Shown piece after piece: positions 1 through 11,813 of a stretch of 64,000 nt of DNA (positions are counted from its first letter, which is position 1; each line of letters begins with the position of its first letter). Below the pieces are notes generated by a model. It saw only the letters and a program-made list of their open reading frames with translations, searched no databases and had not been told where the DNA came from. The DNA is from Acephala macrosclerotiorum (Eukaryota > Ascomycota > Leotiomycetes > Helotiales > Mollisiaceae), in assembly GCA_014904845.1 (NCBI GenBank), contig MU119206.1, positions 310,001-374,000 on the forward strand. The letters run 5' to 3'. The translations under genes were made by a program, and so were the position numbers.

Positions 1-679
1 GCGGTGAGGAGTGGCAAAAACGTGATGAGCTAACTGCTTACGGCGATGAATGTTTAGATTCTCGTTGCACTTTTGACGACATCCTTCACTTACTTCACTT
101 CGGAATCCGAGATGTTAGCACTCTAAGGTCCCAATGTCTCTGCTATTAAGAGATATGGGTCTTCAGCACAGCGTAGGGCATATGGGTTGCTTCTAATTGC
201 CCCAATGCTTCCCGAATAGGTCAATCAATGACCAGGTGCAATTTCCCATTCTAGACATCAGAAACAGGTAGCCTCACTTGACGCTCTCAATAAGCCTATC
301 ACTGTGTAAAGAGCTTTCTTTGATGTCATTTCAATGCACCCCGCCCCTCGGGGCATATCATTTTGCACGAATCATGGCACCTAGCATGTTTTCACGAAGT
401 CACAGCAAGCAATCACTATGGGCTGGTTACTTGAGATCTTGTGCATTTTGCTCGTACTAGGCTCCCCATCCTTCCCTTGACAACCAGCGGCTACCATGAT
501 CAGATACAGAAAGGTTTTGCGAAAACAAAGGCAGCAGTAGAATCCCTCTCAACTCCCCATAGATCCACTAAACCATAGCTGACCATGACAAGCAGAGCGA
601 AAAGAAAGCTCCAGGAGACTCGCAAGCAAACCGAATCACCCCATCGCTGTCGTACAATGCAACCCGTTCGTCGAGCAAA
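1..679. other. Non-coding flank, no gene seen
   Basis: This stretch holds only short chance reading frames, none with a recognisable domain or a run of plausible splice sites. It lies downstream of the 3' end of the minus-strand membrane protein gene, so its right end is probably that gene's 3' UTR. Confidence 0.5.
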
Positions 680-3063
680 CTACTTGTGGTGGTAGTGTGC
701 GCTACGTCTGACAGGCTCAGAGTCGACGAAGAATGTGACGATCGTCAGAACCAAGAGGACGAAGACAACGAAGTAGACGAACATGTCATCAAGATGATTC
801 CAGCCCCAGCCAAATCCAGGTCGGATCGGACGAGGCTCATCGTCGTTGTCCAACAAGGTAGGGCCTCCTGGACGAACTGGAGCACGAGCTGGAGCACCGA
901 CAGCACCGGCAGCGACTGCCTCACGAACGTATCGACCATGTCCCATCTTGTACTTGAACCTATATTGGTAGGTGTTGTCCTGTATTTCGCGGTGGAATGG
1001 TCCGGTCGTAACTGGCTTTCCACGTCCCTTTACCGCAAGCCTATCAATATCATCCCAGTACTGAACTAGCATCTCCTTGATATCGGCTTCTTCCTCTTCG
1101 GTGAATGGAATTCCACCAGGGGGTGACAGAATGGCCTTAGATGGGAGAACTTTACCGGCAGGAGCGCCAAGCATAACCTCGATCTCGACAAGAGAGTCGA
1201 CCTCGGTATTGCCGTCCTCCTTGGTCGTCAGGGTCTTTGACTTGGTTGCCTTGGTCTTGTAGTACTCGTAGGGCTTGATATCCTTGACTCCGTCCTCATC
1301 ACCTCCGTTTTCCTTGACACTACCCTTGGCCTTGACTCCGCCCTTGTTCTCAAGATTGTCGATACAGCCGTCACCATCGCTATCATCGCTGCCGTCATCG
1401 CTATCCATGGTCAAAAGCTCCTCGATAGTATTTGGGATCATGAGGTCTTGGCGTCTGTGCAAGAACTTCTCCCAAGCCTCGACTTGCCTGTCGGTCCATA
1501 CCTAGCGTGGTGTCAGTCAGCTACTATCAAAATTACGAACCAAGCCGAGATATGCGTGATGCAAACTCTCACTGGCAGAAGGAGAGGAGACTTACACCAG
1601 GTGGAAGACGATGAACAATACCACCGTAGCCGATATAGGTACCATCAGGCTTAATCAAGTTGTACTTTGACATAAAGATCTGGGTAGGTTTGGCAGTTGA
1701 GGTGTCGACTCTGTTAGCGGTTGCAGAGCTAGGACCAGCGCCCAGATTGCCGAGAGCGGGATCAGTGGCAGCGCCTGGAGCAGTCTTTGAGTCATCGACA
1801 GCTTGGCCGTTGATGGAGCTATGAGCGGTGGCTGAATTGCGGTCAGCTCGATCGGTCGTATAGCCACGAGCAGTGCTTGGACCAGCGACAGTCAAATGGG
1901 TTCCAGAGGCAAGAGCGGTGCCGGGCTTGTCAACTCCTTGGGAGGATTCAGAGGCACGAGCGTCGTTGTGGTTCTTCTTGGCACCGTGAGTGGATTTGGA
2001 GGCGCGAGCAGAAGCTGAGCGGCTACCTAGAAAATCTGCACCAGAGGAACGGGTGTTGTTGGGAGCGTGTGTAACGGTCGTAGAGTTGCGGTTGTACCTA
2101 CCAGCCTTTTCATGGCTGAGTTCCCATTCCTTGCGGTCCTGGAAAGAGAAACGAGCAATGGAGTATGGCAAAACGACGCCACCCTCCTTTTCAAGTCGCT
2201 CAGCATATTCAGCAGGAGAGTTGACATATGAGAATGCTCGACCAGTCTCTAGACTCTCTCGCTCAGTGTGATTAACACGATAACCGCGCTCACGTGCGTA
2301 ACGAGCCTCAGTTTCATGTTGAGAGATACTGGGAGATCGATCGAGAGTCGTCAGCTGCTTTACCTCATTGTCAGGGCCAATGATCGTGGGAATATCGAAT
2401 GAGCCAACGACGTGGGCATTGGAGAGTGTCGGAACGACGACAGAACCATCCTCGAAGCCGAACCTGTTTCTCAAGAAGGTTGAATCAGCGATCTATCATT
2501 CACACTTATTCACACTTTTCCGCGTGTCTCCAGGAGCAACGAAACGCTAACGCGTCGAGAACTTCATGACGGAAGGGAGGACTTACCAGCTGGTTCTCTT
2601 CTTGCGCTCCTTCTGTTGCTTGACTCCTGAAGCCGAACGGTTCATGGTCGCGTGGTTGCCACGGCCATTGTCGACACCCTCGAGATTGGGGCCAAGTTGC
2701 TCCATCTCGTAGTCGTTCAGTTCCTGGACGGAATCGTGGTAATCTTCGGTAACCTTCTGTTTAAAGAGGTTTTCAGGAATTTCAGATGTCAATGATTGAC
2801 TCGAGGTGTTTGAGAGGGACGGCTCGGTTGATTTTAGACGCAGGAGTTGGGATAGGCGAGGATCTTCGAAATCGTGGCTTTCCATGAAAGCGGCCGGTAA
2901 CGGAAATGGATAGGCCATCGCTCCGTTCCGTTGTCCCCACTCGGAATATTCACTAATGGAAGTCGGGCGTCAGAGCTCAAGTCAAAGGAACGCCTAGGGC
3001 ATACCTAGGGTGCGAGGAGTTCGTTTGTAGTAACTGCTTTCTCGTGTCAATACGGTGCACCAT
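680..3063 (-). CDS. Hypothetical protein with C-terminal membrane anchor, 4 exons
   Basis: I do not recognise the family. The model joins exons 3063-3005, 2952-2587, 2463-1596 and 1501-680, giving 704 residues. The first exon encodes only 20 residues (MVHRIDTRKQLLQ...). It was chosen because a GTATGC donor, a 52-base intron and a TAG acceptor join it in frame with a run continuing upstream of the first ATG of exon 2. The other introns have GTAAGT donors. The middle of the protein is rich in Ser, Ala, Thr and Asn and looks disordered, followed by an acidic Asp/Ser/Gly run. The last 35 residues hold one hydrophobic segment (YFVVFVLLVLTIVTFFV) and a short basic, His-rich tail, as expected for a tail-anchored or single-pass membrane protein. 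No catalytic motif is visible. The gene model is fairly sure; the function is unknown. Confidence 0.75.
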
Positions 3064-4393
3064 GCAAGCGCAAGTTCCACCTTTCACAGCAACAGATCAG
3101 GCACGTACTTGGCAGCTGCGACGTGTTGTTGTTGCTCCGTTGTTGCAACCTCAAGAAGGGGAGAGTTGAAGATCGAAACCTCAAGAAAAGTAATTGGAGA
3201 TGGCCTTAAAAGCTTCGCGAATATCCTCCTCGGTCCGCGTTGACCGCATTATAGCGTCGGCGTTCTCCTTCAGTCAAACTCCGATGTGCCTTGTATGGGC
3301 CCTTATTAAAGTGAACGATAAGAGCCTGTCCTTTGATCATGGGATGGTTGAAGAGGTCATAATTGAGGAAGAGAGGGCTCAATTAGTAGGAGAAGGGGCC
3401 TAGAGCAGAGACAGGGCTTGCACAAGCTCCTGGGTATGATTTAGAGGATCAGACGTTGATAATTGGCAGTTTCATCACAAGAGACCAGAAGACAGACCTC
3501 AGAAGAGGATGGAGGCCAACGGACATTGGCTGGAAGTTATCCGCGTGAGGATCTTCATCTGAAGGCATTTGCTAACAATAATCTCAATAGGATCTATTCT
3601 ACGATATGGACAGAGAGAGCATTCAGATCGTTTACGTCCAAGAGGCTTTTTAGCTGTGCAGGACAGCCGTCCCACAGCATGTGATGACAAGCAGAAGCTT
3701 TGTTTGCGTGCAATCGACTATTCGACAAAGAGCGACCAAGGAAGATTTGGCATCCTGAGACTTACCTCGCAGTAGAATTATGGATTGAAGAAATCACACA
3801 AGCTCTTGGCTCTTCTTACTTCGTCCAGATTCAGCGAAGCAGCATTGCCTACCTATAGACAACGGTGTTAGGAGCCCGGGACGTGCTGTTCAAGCCATCA
3901 AATACCCGCACAGTCCGCAGAACACGACCAGTAGTGCAGCCAGCAGCAGGTGATGATAGCCAGAGCTCATCATGCACAGTTTTGGGTAATTGGTAGGTTA
4001 TGCCATCTTCATGTAACTTTGCAGCACTCCTCACCGCACTGCAAGCTATCAAAGACGGTGAGGGGCTTGGAGGAGAGAAATGGCTAGGTAGGTGATGGAA
4101 GCCAAGGTTCGATTAACAATGAGCAAGTCCTGAGAATTGGTAGGTCAATTCATGTTTGCATGTATAGGTACTTTAAGGAGCCGCTTATTGCTCGTTTCAA
4201 AGGCGGTGAAGCACTTGAACAAAGAGACTGTCAAGTGGCATGCATCAAGCTCATTCCGCTCAAAGGGCTGCAGACGTGACACGAGTGAAGTACAGTAGAT
4301 AGGTTCTTTTGTGTAAATGCATTCAATTCATGATATCCTACAAACGCCAATGAAGCAAGAGCCCACACCACAACGCCACAATTGAGTACTCAA
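3064..4393. other. Intergenic region, no gene seen
   Basis: This 1.3-kb gap lies between the 3' end of POL1 and the 5' end of the membrane-anchored protein gene, both on the minus strand. Its right part should hold the POL1 3' UTR and its left part the promoter of the downstream gene. Short ORFs here lack domains and splice support. Confidence 0.5.
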
Positions 4394-7300
4394 TTAAACC
4401 GTAAACCCCAATTTGCCAAACAAGCTATCCATAGCAACCCATTGTCGACCACACTTATCAAGGTACTTATCTACAACACCCTTCAATGTACCAAAGCGAA
4501 CCCTATTATGCTCCACTAATGCCATCACACGTTCTATGCAACCGTTAGCTTGGATCAGGACAACCGGGAAATCCTTGGCTTACCTCTATCAACTCCCTTA
4601 GCCGCGCTCTTCGCCTTCTCAACATCGAACAAACTCGCAAAGTACAGAAGCTGATTGTACATCATCTTCTCGGTGTACTCGTAGTGCATCTTCCCCAAGC
4701 AACCATGGGCGAGACCTTTAGGACCCAAACACCTGTGCCCGTAAACACTCATCTGTCGAGTGCGATTGCCGCAAGCTTGGTCATTGCAGACCAGCCAGCC
4801 TTCATAGTACTTGCTTGTCTGTTGGCGGATTTGGTGTTCAAGTTGAGCCACAACCGAGAGATTCGAGAGGACGTGCCCACATCTACACGTAATGCCAGTA
4901 GCAGTGCAAATGTCGAGACTGCCAGCCAGTCCTTCGAAGCCAAAGGTTGCCTTGCATGCTCTGCAACGAAGAGTGAGACGATAGGCATCTTTGAAACGGA
5001 CTTCGTCGTCGATCTGAGATTCAAGAGGATGGATCTCAGACTCATTACCGCTATTCGAGGTGTTGTTGTTGATGCTGTACTTGCGAACGTCCAGACCAAG
5101 ACAATCTGCCAAACGAACAGTGTCGGTGCCAGAGATGTTGGCGCACAATCTTTCCACCGGTGGGAAGATTTGCTTGTAAAGATACCACTCAACATCAGGC
5201 GTGAGACCGGAGTCTGCCTTAATCACATCTTGGGGAGTATAAGACCGCTTCGCTGGAGGCTCAGACGTAGTCTTTCCATCACCAGTGACAATGTAAGCGA
5301 TAACATCATCCTTTCTGACAGTTTTGCCTTTAGAGAGCTCACGAAGCGCGACTTGTACCTGAGGCATGCCGTCGGCGTTCGGATAATCATTAGGTGCCTT
5401 TCCAAGTTTCGTGTAGATGGTGTACTTGTGAATTGGAACTCCACCCTCTCGCATCTTGGTTGAGATTTCGCCAAGGTATTCATGGATGCGGGTGATGACG
5501 ACCTCAGGATCATCCCCTGAGAGGATCTCATCAAGCAGTTTTGCTGAAACGTCCTTCGACAAGTTGCAGTACTCGCGACGCTTCATATCGAGACCTTTGA
5601 CTTCCATCTTCTCAATGAGCTTGCCATCGACCTGAATCAAGTTGATGGCAGCGTACTTCTTCTTGGCTTGAAGTAGGATCCGTCTGAATACATTGTCAAT
5701 GTCAATTTCAAGAAGACGATATCTGTCGTTGACAGCTTTCTTGAACTCGTTTCCGACTTTGAGGGCATCTTCGACGTTATCAACATTAGCGTTTATCATG
5801 ACGGAATCCGTATCACCATAGACGACTTGGAGGGAATTGCTCTCAGCAAGGTTTTTGGTGCTTCTCAGAATCTCACGACCTTTGTACGTCGTAAGAACAG
5901 CTAGAGGTCTAGCGTAAAATCGAGACTTAGTGTATCCCAAACAACCGTACATGGAATTTGCAGTGAGCTTGAGAGCAAGTTGCTTGATGTCCCATGTTGC
6001 CAATTCCTCGGTTGTAGCAGTTTTGCTCTTCATCAAACTCTTTACTTGTCGACGACGGCTGACCAATGTAGCAATCAGCTTAGGCAAAATACCAAGATCT
6101 TGGTCAACTGGGACCTCGGGTACTTGGTCTTCATCATCGGACTATGAATGGTCAGTACAGGACAAGTGTAGAGCGACGGAAGGTATCTTACTAATTGAGC
6201 CCGATCCACAGTTGTGAAGCAAATGTTGAACTCCTGAATGATGCTGGGGTATAGAGAGTTGAAATCCATGACCAGGACGAACTTGTCATACAGTCCCTTC
6301 TCCGGCTCGAAAACGAGACCACCCTTGTACTTGTCCTTCTTTTTTACGTCTCCACTCTCTTCGTCCGGATTCTCCTCCTCGACTTGTGCTTTGCCCTTGT
6401 ACACTGCCTTGTCCGGACAAATGTACTTGTTGCGATGGAACTCATGGAGCAGAATGTATTCGTTTCGTTCGGCACGGGTACCGGTCAATGTTCTCGCCCA
6501 GGAGTTGCCAGCAAGATTGGTAAGGACTTTGGTCAACGGCAGCATCTGAACTTTTAAGGCAAGAGCAGCGATGAAAAACGTGTCAGCCTCACAGTGGCTT
6601 ACGTAGTCCATAAGTCCGTCCTTCGTAGTAGCCCAGGTCTTCAGAGCAGCCTCGTTATCAATCTCACGGCGTGCTGTTCCAGGGAGATACAGACTGCACA
6701 TCTCAGTCAAGCTCCAAGAAGTACACTTTGTCATAGTCGACTTTCCGGCGTCGTTAGCCAAATCGCATAAGAGTCGTCCAGAGATCAGAGATCGCTCAGC
6801 GAAAAAGTTTCCGCCCATCTTGCCCATTGAGCTAGGCCATTGTGTGCGCCTCATACGGCCTATGCGAGACCATTGGGGTGTTCTCTTAGCCTGAAGTCGG
6901 CTGAGTAAAATGCTGAAATCCACACCTTCAAGCTGGTGACCGATCAAGACGTCTGGATCGATCAAGTTGAGCTGCGCCAAGAAGAAACTCAGGACCTCTG
7001 CCTCAAGTTTTGCACACTTCACGTCGCCCTTGGCTCTCTTCTTCACCTCGTTCTCGAAGCCGATTGGGAAGGATGCCAAAGCTGGTCGAATGATGGTAAA
7101 GGAGCGGGAAGGAAGTTGCTCTGGAGATGTAGTATCGGTGAGAGAGATGTTCTGGTATACCCTAGCGCTGATAGCCAGAATTTCCTGTTTGTTCTCTTTG
7201 ACGTTCAGTACAGTCCTTAGAGCAATGCTCATGAGGGTCAACGGTGGTGCTTCTAGATTGTCACTCTCGCTCAAAGGGGTGATCGAGTTCGGTTTTGATA

Positions 7301-8993
7301 CTTGCACCTCTAATTTGCAGTGCGAGGAGTTGTTCAGTACGCCGAATTCTGCATCCTCAATATTCAGCCAACATGGTCCCATGATGTTCTTCCACAGGAC
7401 GAATTGCTCGAAAAGAGGCGTGTTGGTGCCAAAGACGTGTGAAAATGTTGACCCCATTTGATTCTCAGGCTGGAGTTGTGGTTCTAGGAGGTGTAAGTGC
7501 TGTCCAAATTTTCGCCAACATTAAACTTACTCGTATAGGGGTACAGCAACTTTAGGTACTCCGCTTCTCTAGGGATGTCGGGTAACTCGAAGGCGTATTT
7601 CCTCGAGCATACCTTGATCTTATGCATTCCGACCTTCAATTTTCCCATCATCTCATCCACTTCTTCGTAGACATCCTTCATCTCAATCTCTTCCGAAGTG
7701 TCACGACCGTGCTTTTGTCGATACTGCCGTGGCAGGAAGAAAAGTTTCCGTAAAATGTTGTCTACTTTGACGAAGCAACTGACATAGTTCCCAGTTTTCT
7801 TGTTCTGGACCTTACCAAAGAGACACAAGGATCCGTTCATCTCCGTATAATCAGTCCAGAACATTCGCAGACTGCCATCCTCCTCAACCGCATCATTGTA
7901 ATCAAGTTTTCCAAAGGACATGCTCTCCGATGGCAGACTGCTATTCACGACGTTCAATCTATCGGTAACATCATTCCAAGCAGAGGCATCAACTCGTTCT
8001 GCTTGTGGGCGTGTTGGAGACGAGCTTGCCGGCGAAGGATATGCTTCGCTCTTTTTGATCTTGGGTACCGGGCGTGTACCAGACATGTTGACGCTGGCTG
8101 TGACGATACCGCCGGCTTGAGCAACTTCCATCATGTCATCTTCGTCATCTTCTTCGGCCTTGACGCTGACATGAGCTTTCCTTTCGACTGCCTTTACCAC
8201 CGGAGAGGACGGTTGAGGGTCATCCAAAATCATATCCCCATCGTCCATCTCGTTCATAAAGCTGTTGTCGCCATAATCCTGTTCTGTGGGGGGAGTGGTC
8301 GGTTCTCTGCTGTCAACTAACTTGGCTTTCTTGGGCGCATGGCGTTGAACCTCGTTGATAGGAGATAATGCACGAGCTCTCCGCTTGTCTTGAATTTTGC
8401 GTGATCTGCCAGGCTGGGGCACATGTCGGGGGACGTTGGTGTCCACTTCGTCCAGCAGTCCGGAAAGGAAGTCATCGTCTGCTTGTGTCTTGACAGGCTA
8501 TCGAAGGTTAGTAAGAAACATAGGGAGGTGGAAGTGCAACGTGCCTTAGCTTTGGGCTGAGCTGCCACTGGGCCTTTCGTGAAGTAATTGCTGATCCCCT
8601 TATCCATTTTCTCCTTCTTAGCCTTATCTTCTTCACGTTTACGTTTTGCTAATTCCTGTCAGTGATTATCCTTCAGAACGCAGTGGGTGCAAACTGACCG
8701 GCCTTGCCAGATTTGCCTTTCGTTGGCAATTCCTCCTCACTCACTGTATCGTAATCGGCTGGGCGGTCCCATTCTTCTCGACCATCGTCTGCATATCCCT
8801 CGCCATTGTCATCGATGACGAAGTCGTCCTGGTTCAGGCGTTCTCGAACCACCTTTTTGTATCCATCCTCGTCGACTTCTTCGTATAAATCTGCTTCCTG
8901 TTCGATCTGGTAACTGTCGAGGCGCTTCTTTCCCGACTCTCGCAGAGCGCGCAGCTCCGCGAATTTGGCTTTTGCTGAAGTTGCCTTGGACAT
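4394..8993 (-). CDS. POL1: DNA polymerase alpha catalytic subunit, 6 exons
   Basis: This is the catalytic subunit of the primosome polymerase, which extends the RNA-DNA primer at nuclear replication origins and Okazaki fragments. Exons are 8993-8699, 8648-8545, 8497-7531, 7483-6192, 6141-4584 and 4533-4394, giving 1451 residues, the usual length. The N-terminal acidic/basic region starts MSKATSAKAKFAELRALR. Family B motifs follow: DFNSLYPSI near residue 860, KLTANSMYG near 946 and YGDTDSVM near 995. The C-terminus carries two cysteine clusters, near 1280-1313 (CRACK...CRCG) and 1338-1365, for metal binding and B-subunit contact. The last exon ends in DSLFGKLGFTV. The region corresponding to the proofreading site lacks the usual acidic pattern, as is known for alpha polymerases. 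Intron 2 appears to use a GC donor (AAG|GCACGT). The five introns are 47-50 bases long. Confidence 0.97.
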
Positions 8994-9284
8994 ATTGAGG
9001 ATTGAGGTATGATTGTGACTAGAATGCTTCGGAGGAAACTAAGAACTAGAAATCAAAACAGAGGTGGGAAGATGTTGATGTATGAAGGTGGTGGTTGGGT
9101 GCTTTGGCAAGCGAAATGCGAGGTACCAGACGCGAATATTCGCGATGGTCGCGTTCAACGCGTACCCCTGTCAAGAGGCTAATGCAAGGCTGCCTGGGAG
9201 CCTGAAATTGTTATCTCTTGTTGGACATTTTCTTGAGCTTTGAAGTCCGAACTCACGAAGTGCATCGAAACGATTGCTTTGACA
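8994..9284. promoter_or_regulatory. Shared divergent promoter of POL1 and the PPR gene
   Basis: The two start codons lie 291 bases apart, head to head, so both promoters and 5' UTRs must fit in this stretch. It includes ACGCG-type runs near 9130-9162 (gaccagacgcgaat, caacgcgtacc). ACGCGT is the MBF box that drives G1/S genes, including DNA polymerase genes, in yeasts; its use here is an inference. Confidence 0.5.
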
Positions 9285-11333
9285 ATGTTGACTTGCCAAG
9301 GGTGCATGAGGCACTGCTTGCAAACCATCATTGGCGATTCTGTCTCTATTTATGCCAAACCACGAATTACCCCTTGGTCCAGCATTTCTAGACCTCTTGC
9401 ACGAAACTTCACATCCACATCTCCAAGCTCAACAAATCGAAGCTCTGGCTCCCTTGAGAAGAAGGAGAAGGAGTCAAAAGTACTGCAGCCATGGCAAATC
9501 AAGATGAACAAGCGTATGGTCCACAAGGAGCTCAAACAATTGAGAGCTAGACCATCGAAAAAAAATACCGAAAGAGAAATTTCACTCCATTTGAAGTATT
9601 TGAGGGATCCGATAAAGCTCGCAGAATTTGTACGAGAGACTTTACGGAGCAACGATTACGACCTGGCGCAAAAAGTGGTGAACGAAGCAAGTTCAAGTAT
9701 TGCGTGTGTTGTCAGTTGGAACCATCTTATCGAGTGGCAGTTGAGCAAGGGGCGAATGAATGCCGCCATGAAGTGCTACAATGATGTAGGTTCGATTTCC
9801 ACTTACAGGATGATCATCTGCTAATTGTCTTCGCAGATGAAACGGAGAGCTCAAGTGCCTGATGCACAGACATATACAATCATTTTCAATGGATGTTCGC
9901 AGCACCGTGACTCGGCTCACGCTCTAGAGAAAGTGTTGGTGTTGTACAACTCGATGCTTACGGAGAAGGCTCCCGTCAGGCCAAATACGATTCATCTCAA
10001 TGCTGTCTTGAAGATGTGCGCAAGAGCTGGAAACATGGAAGCTATGTTCTCGATTGTCGATCAGATGCCAAAGAAAGGCCTGACCGCACCCAACAATCTG
10101 ACATACACCACAATTTTCAATGCTCTTCGTATGCACGCGGCCAACAGTCCTCGAGATTTGATGACTCCTATGCAAAAAAGACAGTCTCAGCAAGATACTA
10201 TTCTTCATGCCCGGCACATTTGGGCAGAAGTTATAAAGGCGTGGCGACAGGGCGACATTTGGATAGACGAAGAGCTTGTCTGCGCGATGGGCCGCATCTT
10301 GCTCATTGGTAATGAGCAGGATCATGATGACGTCTTGTCACTCGTCGAACAAACCATGAATATACCTCGCCAAGTACCACGAAAGGGTACTGTTGAACGA
10401 CATCGCCAGGATCCGGCAAGCCAAGGTCGAACTCTTCTCCAAATCCAGGCTCCGGTACCAAAAGTCTCTGAGGATGGTGTCGAACCTGCAGAGGATGCTC
10501 CTCCTGAGCCTATTACCCCTGTCACATTCTCGAACAGTGTTTCGGGAGTATTTGTCACACCCGGCCAGAACACTTTGTCCCTGGTGATACAGTCGTTGAC
10601 CAACCTACCTCTCAAAGAGGTAGCTGGCAAATACTGGAACATCTTCACCAACGACTTCAACGTAGAACCCGACGCGGAGAACTACCATGCCTATCTTCGA
10701 GTACTCCGCCTCGCCAGATCTAGCACCGAGACCATGAAAGTCATGATGAAGATGCCCCAATCCTACATGCAATCCAAAACCTTCCGAATCTCAATGTCAA
10801 CCTGCCTCCGAGACAAGAACAACCACCACGCCTTCTCCAACGCCGGCAAAATTCTCGACCTCATGCAAACCTCTCTCCGAGAACCCGAAATCCAAGCCCT
10901 GCAATCCTACCTCGAAGTCGCCCTAATGTCAAACGCCGCCCCCAAACGAAGCGCTTCCGAAAACCACCAAGCCAGCAAATTCGAACAAGGACGACAAATC
11001 CGCCGCGCCCTCGAACGTCTCCAGCCCTCATTCCTGAACCTCAAATCCGCCCTCCTCTTCCGAGATCCCACTCTCCCTAAACCCAAACCACAAGAACAAA
11101 TGGCGTTCGTAGACAATATCCTCGCCCTCACTCGACGCATGATCAGTGCCTACGATGTCCTCATTAACAATGCTCTTGTTCTACAAGAAGACTACCGCGA
11201 GCTTGCCGACCAACGGGGCAAACTCGCTGCATTTGTGACGAGACATAAGTCCGCAAAATCGGGGGTTGGGCTTAAAGAATATGAAACACCTTTGAAGATT
11301 AGTCGCGACATCGCAAGCAGGCACCAGTCATGA
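9285..11333 (+). CDS. Mitochondrial pentatricopeptide-repeat (PPR) protein, 2 exons
   Basis: Exons 9285-9785 and 9837-11333 join across a GTAGGT...GCAG intron to give 665 residues. The N-terminal 55 residues are rich in Arg, Ser and Thr and poor in acids (RPLARNFTSTSPSS), a typical mitochondrial presequence. Around residues 168-270 are helical pairs with PPR character, such as PDAQTYTIIFNGC, RPNTIHLNAVLKMCARAG and NLTYTTIFNALR. PPR proteins bind organellar RNA and act in mitochondrial mRNA processing or translation, so that role is inferred. I could not match it to a named fungal PPR factor. The ATG at 9285 was taken as the start; an in-frame ATG at 9306 is an alternative. The sense strand from about 10560 to 11170 is strikingly C-rich. 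Confidence 0.85.
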
Positions 11334-11813
11334 TAAGATGCATTTGCTGTGGCATCTCTATTCACAGCGTATCCGCATGCTATCAAGAAAGACTCAGAAG
11401 GAAGTGCCGGCGTTTCTTGTACTGTACAAACATCTAGCAAGCCTACCAGTGTACATATTGGTCAGGAGGTCGATCAGTCTCTTGTAACATATTGTACAAT
11501 GACACATGTTGTGAGATCACGACCTCAGTCAGACTCTGCATATCAAAACACAACATAGAGGCATACTTCGTATTGCCTCTACCAGCTATGAGTGTATGAT
11601 ACTATCCGAGTGTTTTGTGTACGAACGAGTGTCTGATAATACATGCAATTCCAAGTAAAAAGGGGTTCCACTTCCAATAATAACACTCCTAGGCTTCCTC
11701 GATGTCGAATAATACACTTGCTACCGCCATAAACTCCTTAACAATACTTCTGTATGATGAAAAACCATGAAATCGAAACGCGTTCTACCAAGCCAGGCAC
11801 ACGCGTTTACCAC
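11334..11813. other. Convergent intergenic region
   Basis: This is the gap between two 3' ends (PPR gene and the large hypothetical gene). It is AT-richer than the flanks and contains no supported ORF. It should hold both 3' UTRs. Confidence 0.5.

Noticed and set aside
4100..4120. GGTTCGATT word resembling a tRNA B box
   Set aside because: No A box, acceptor stem or anticodon arm can be drawn around it.
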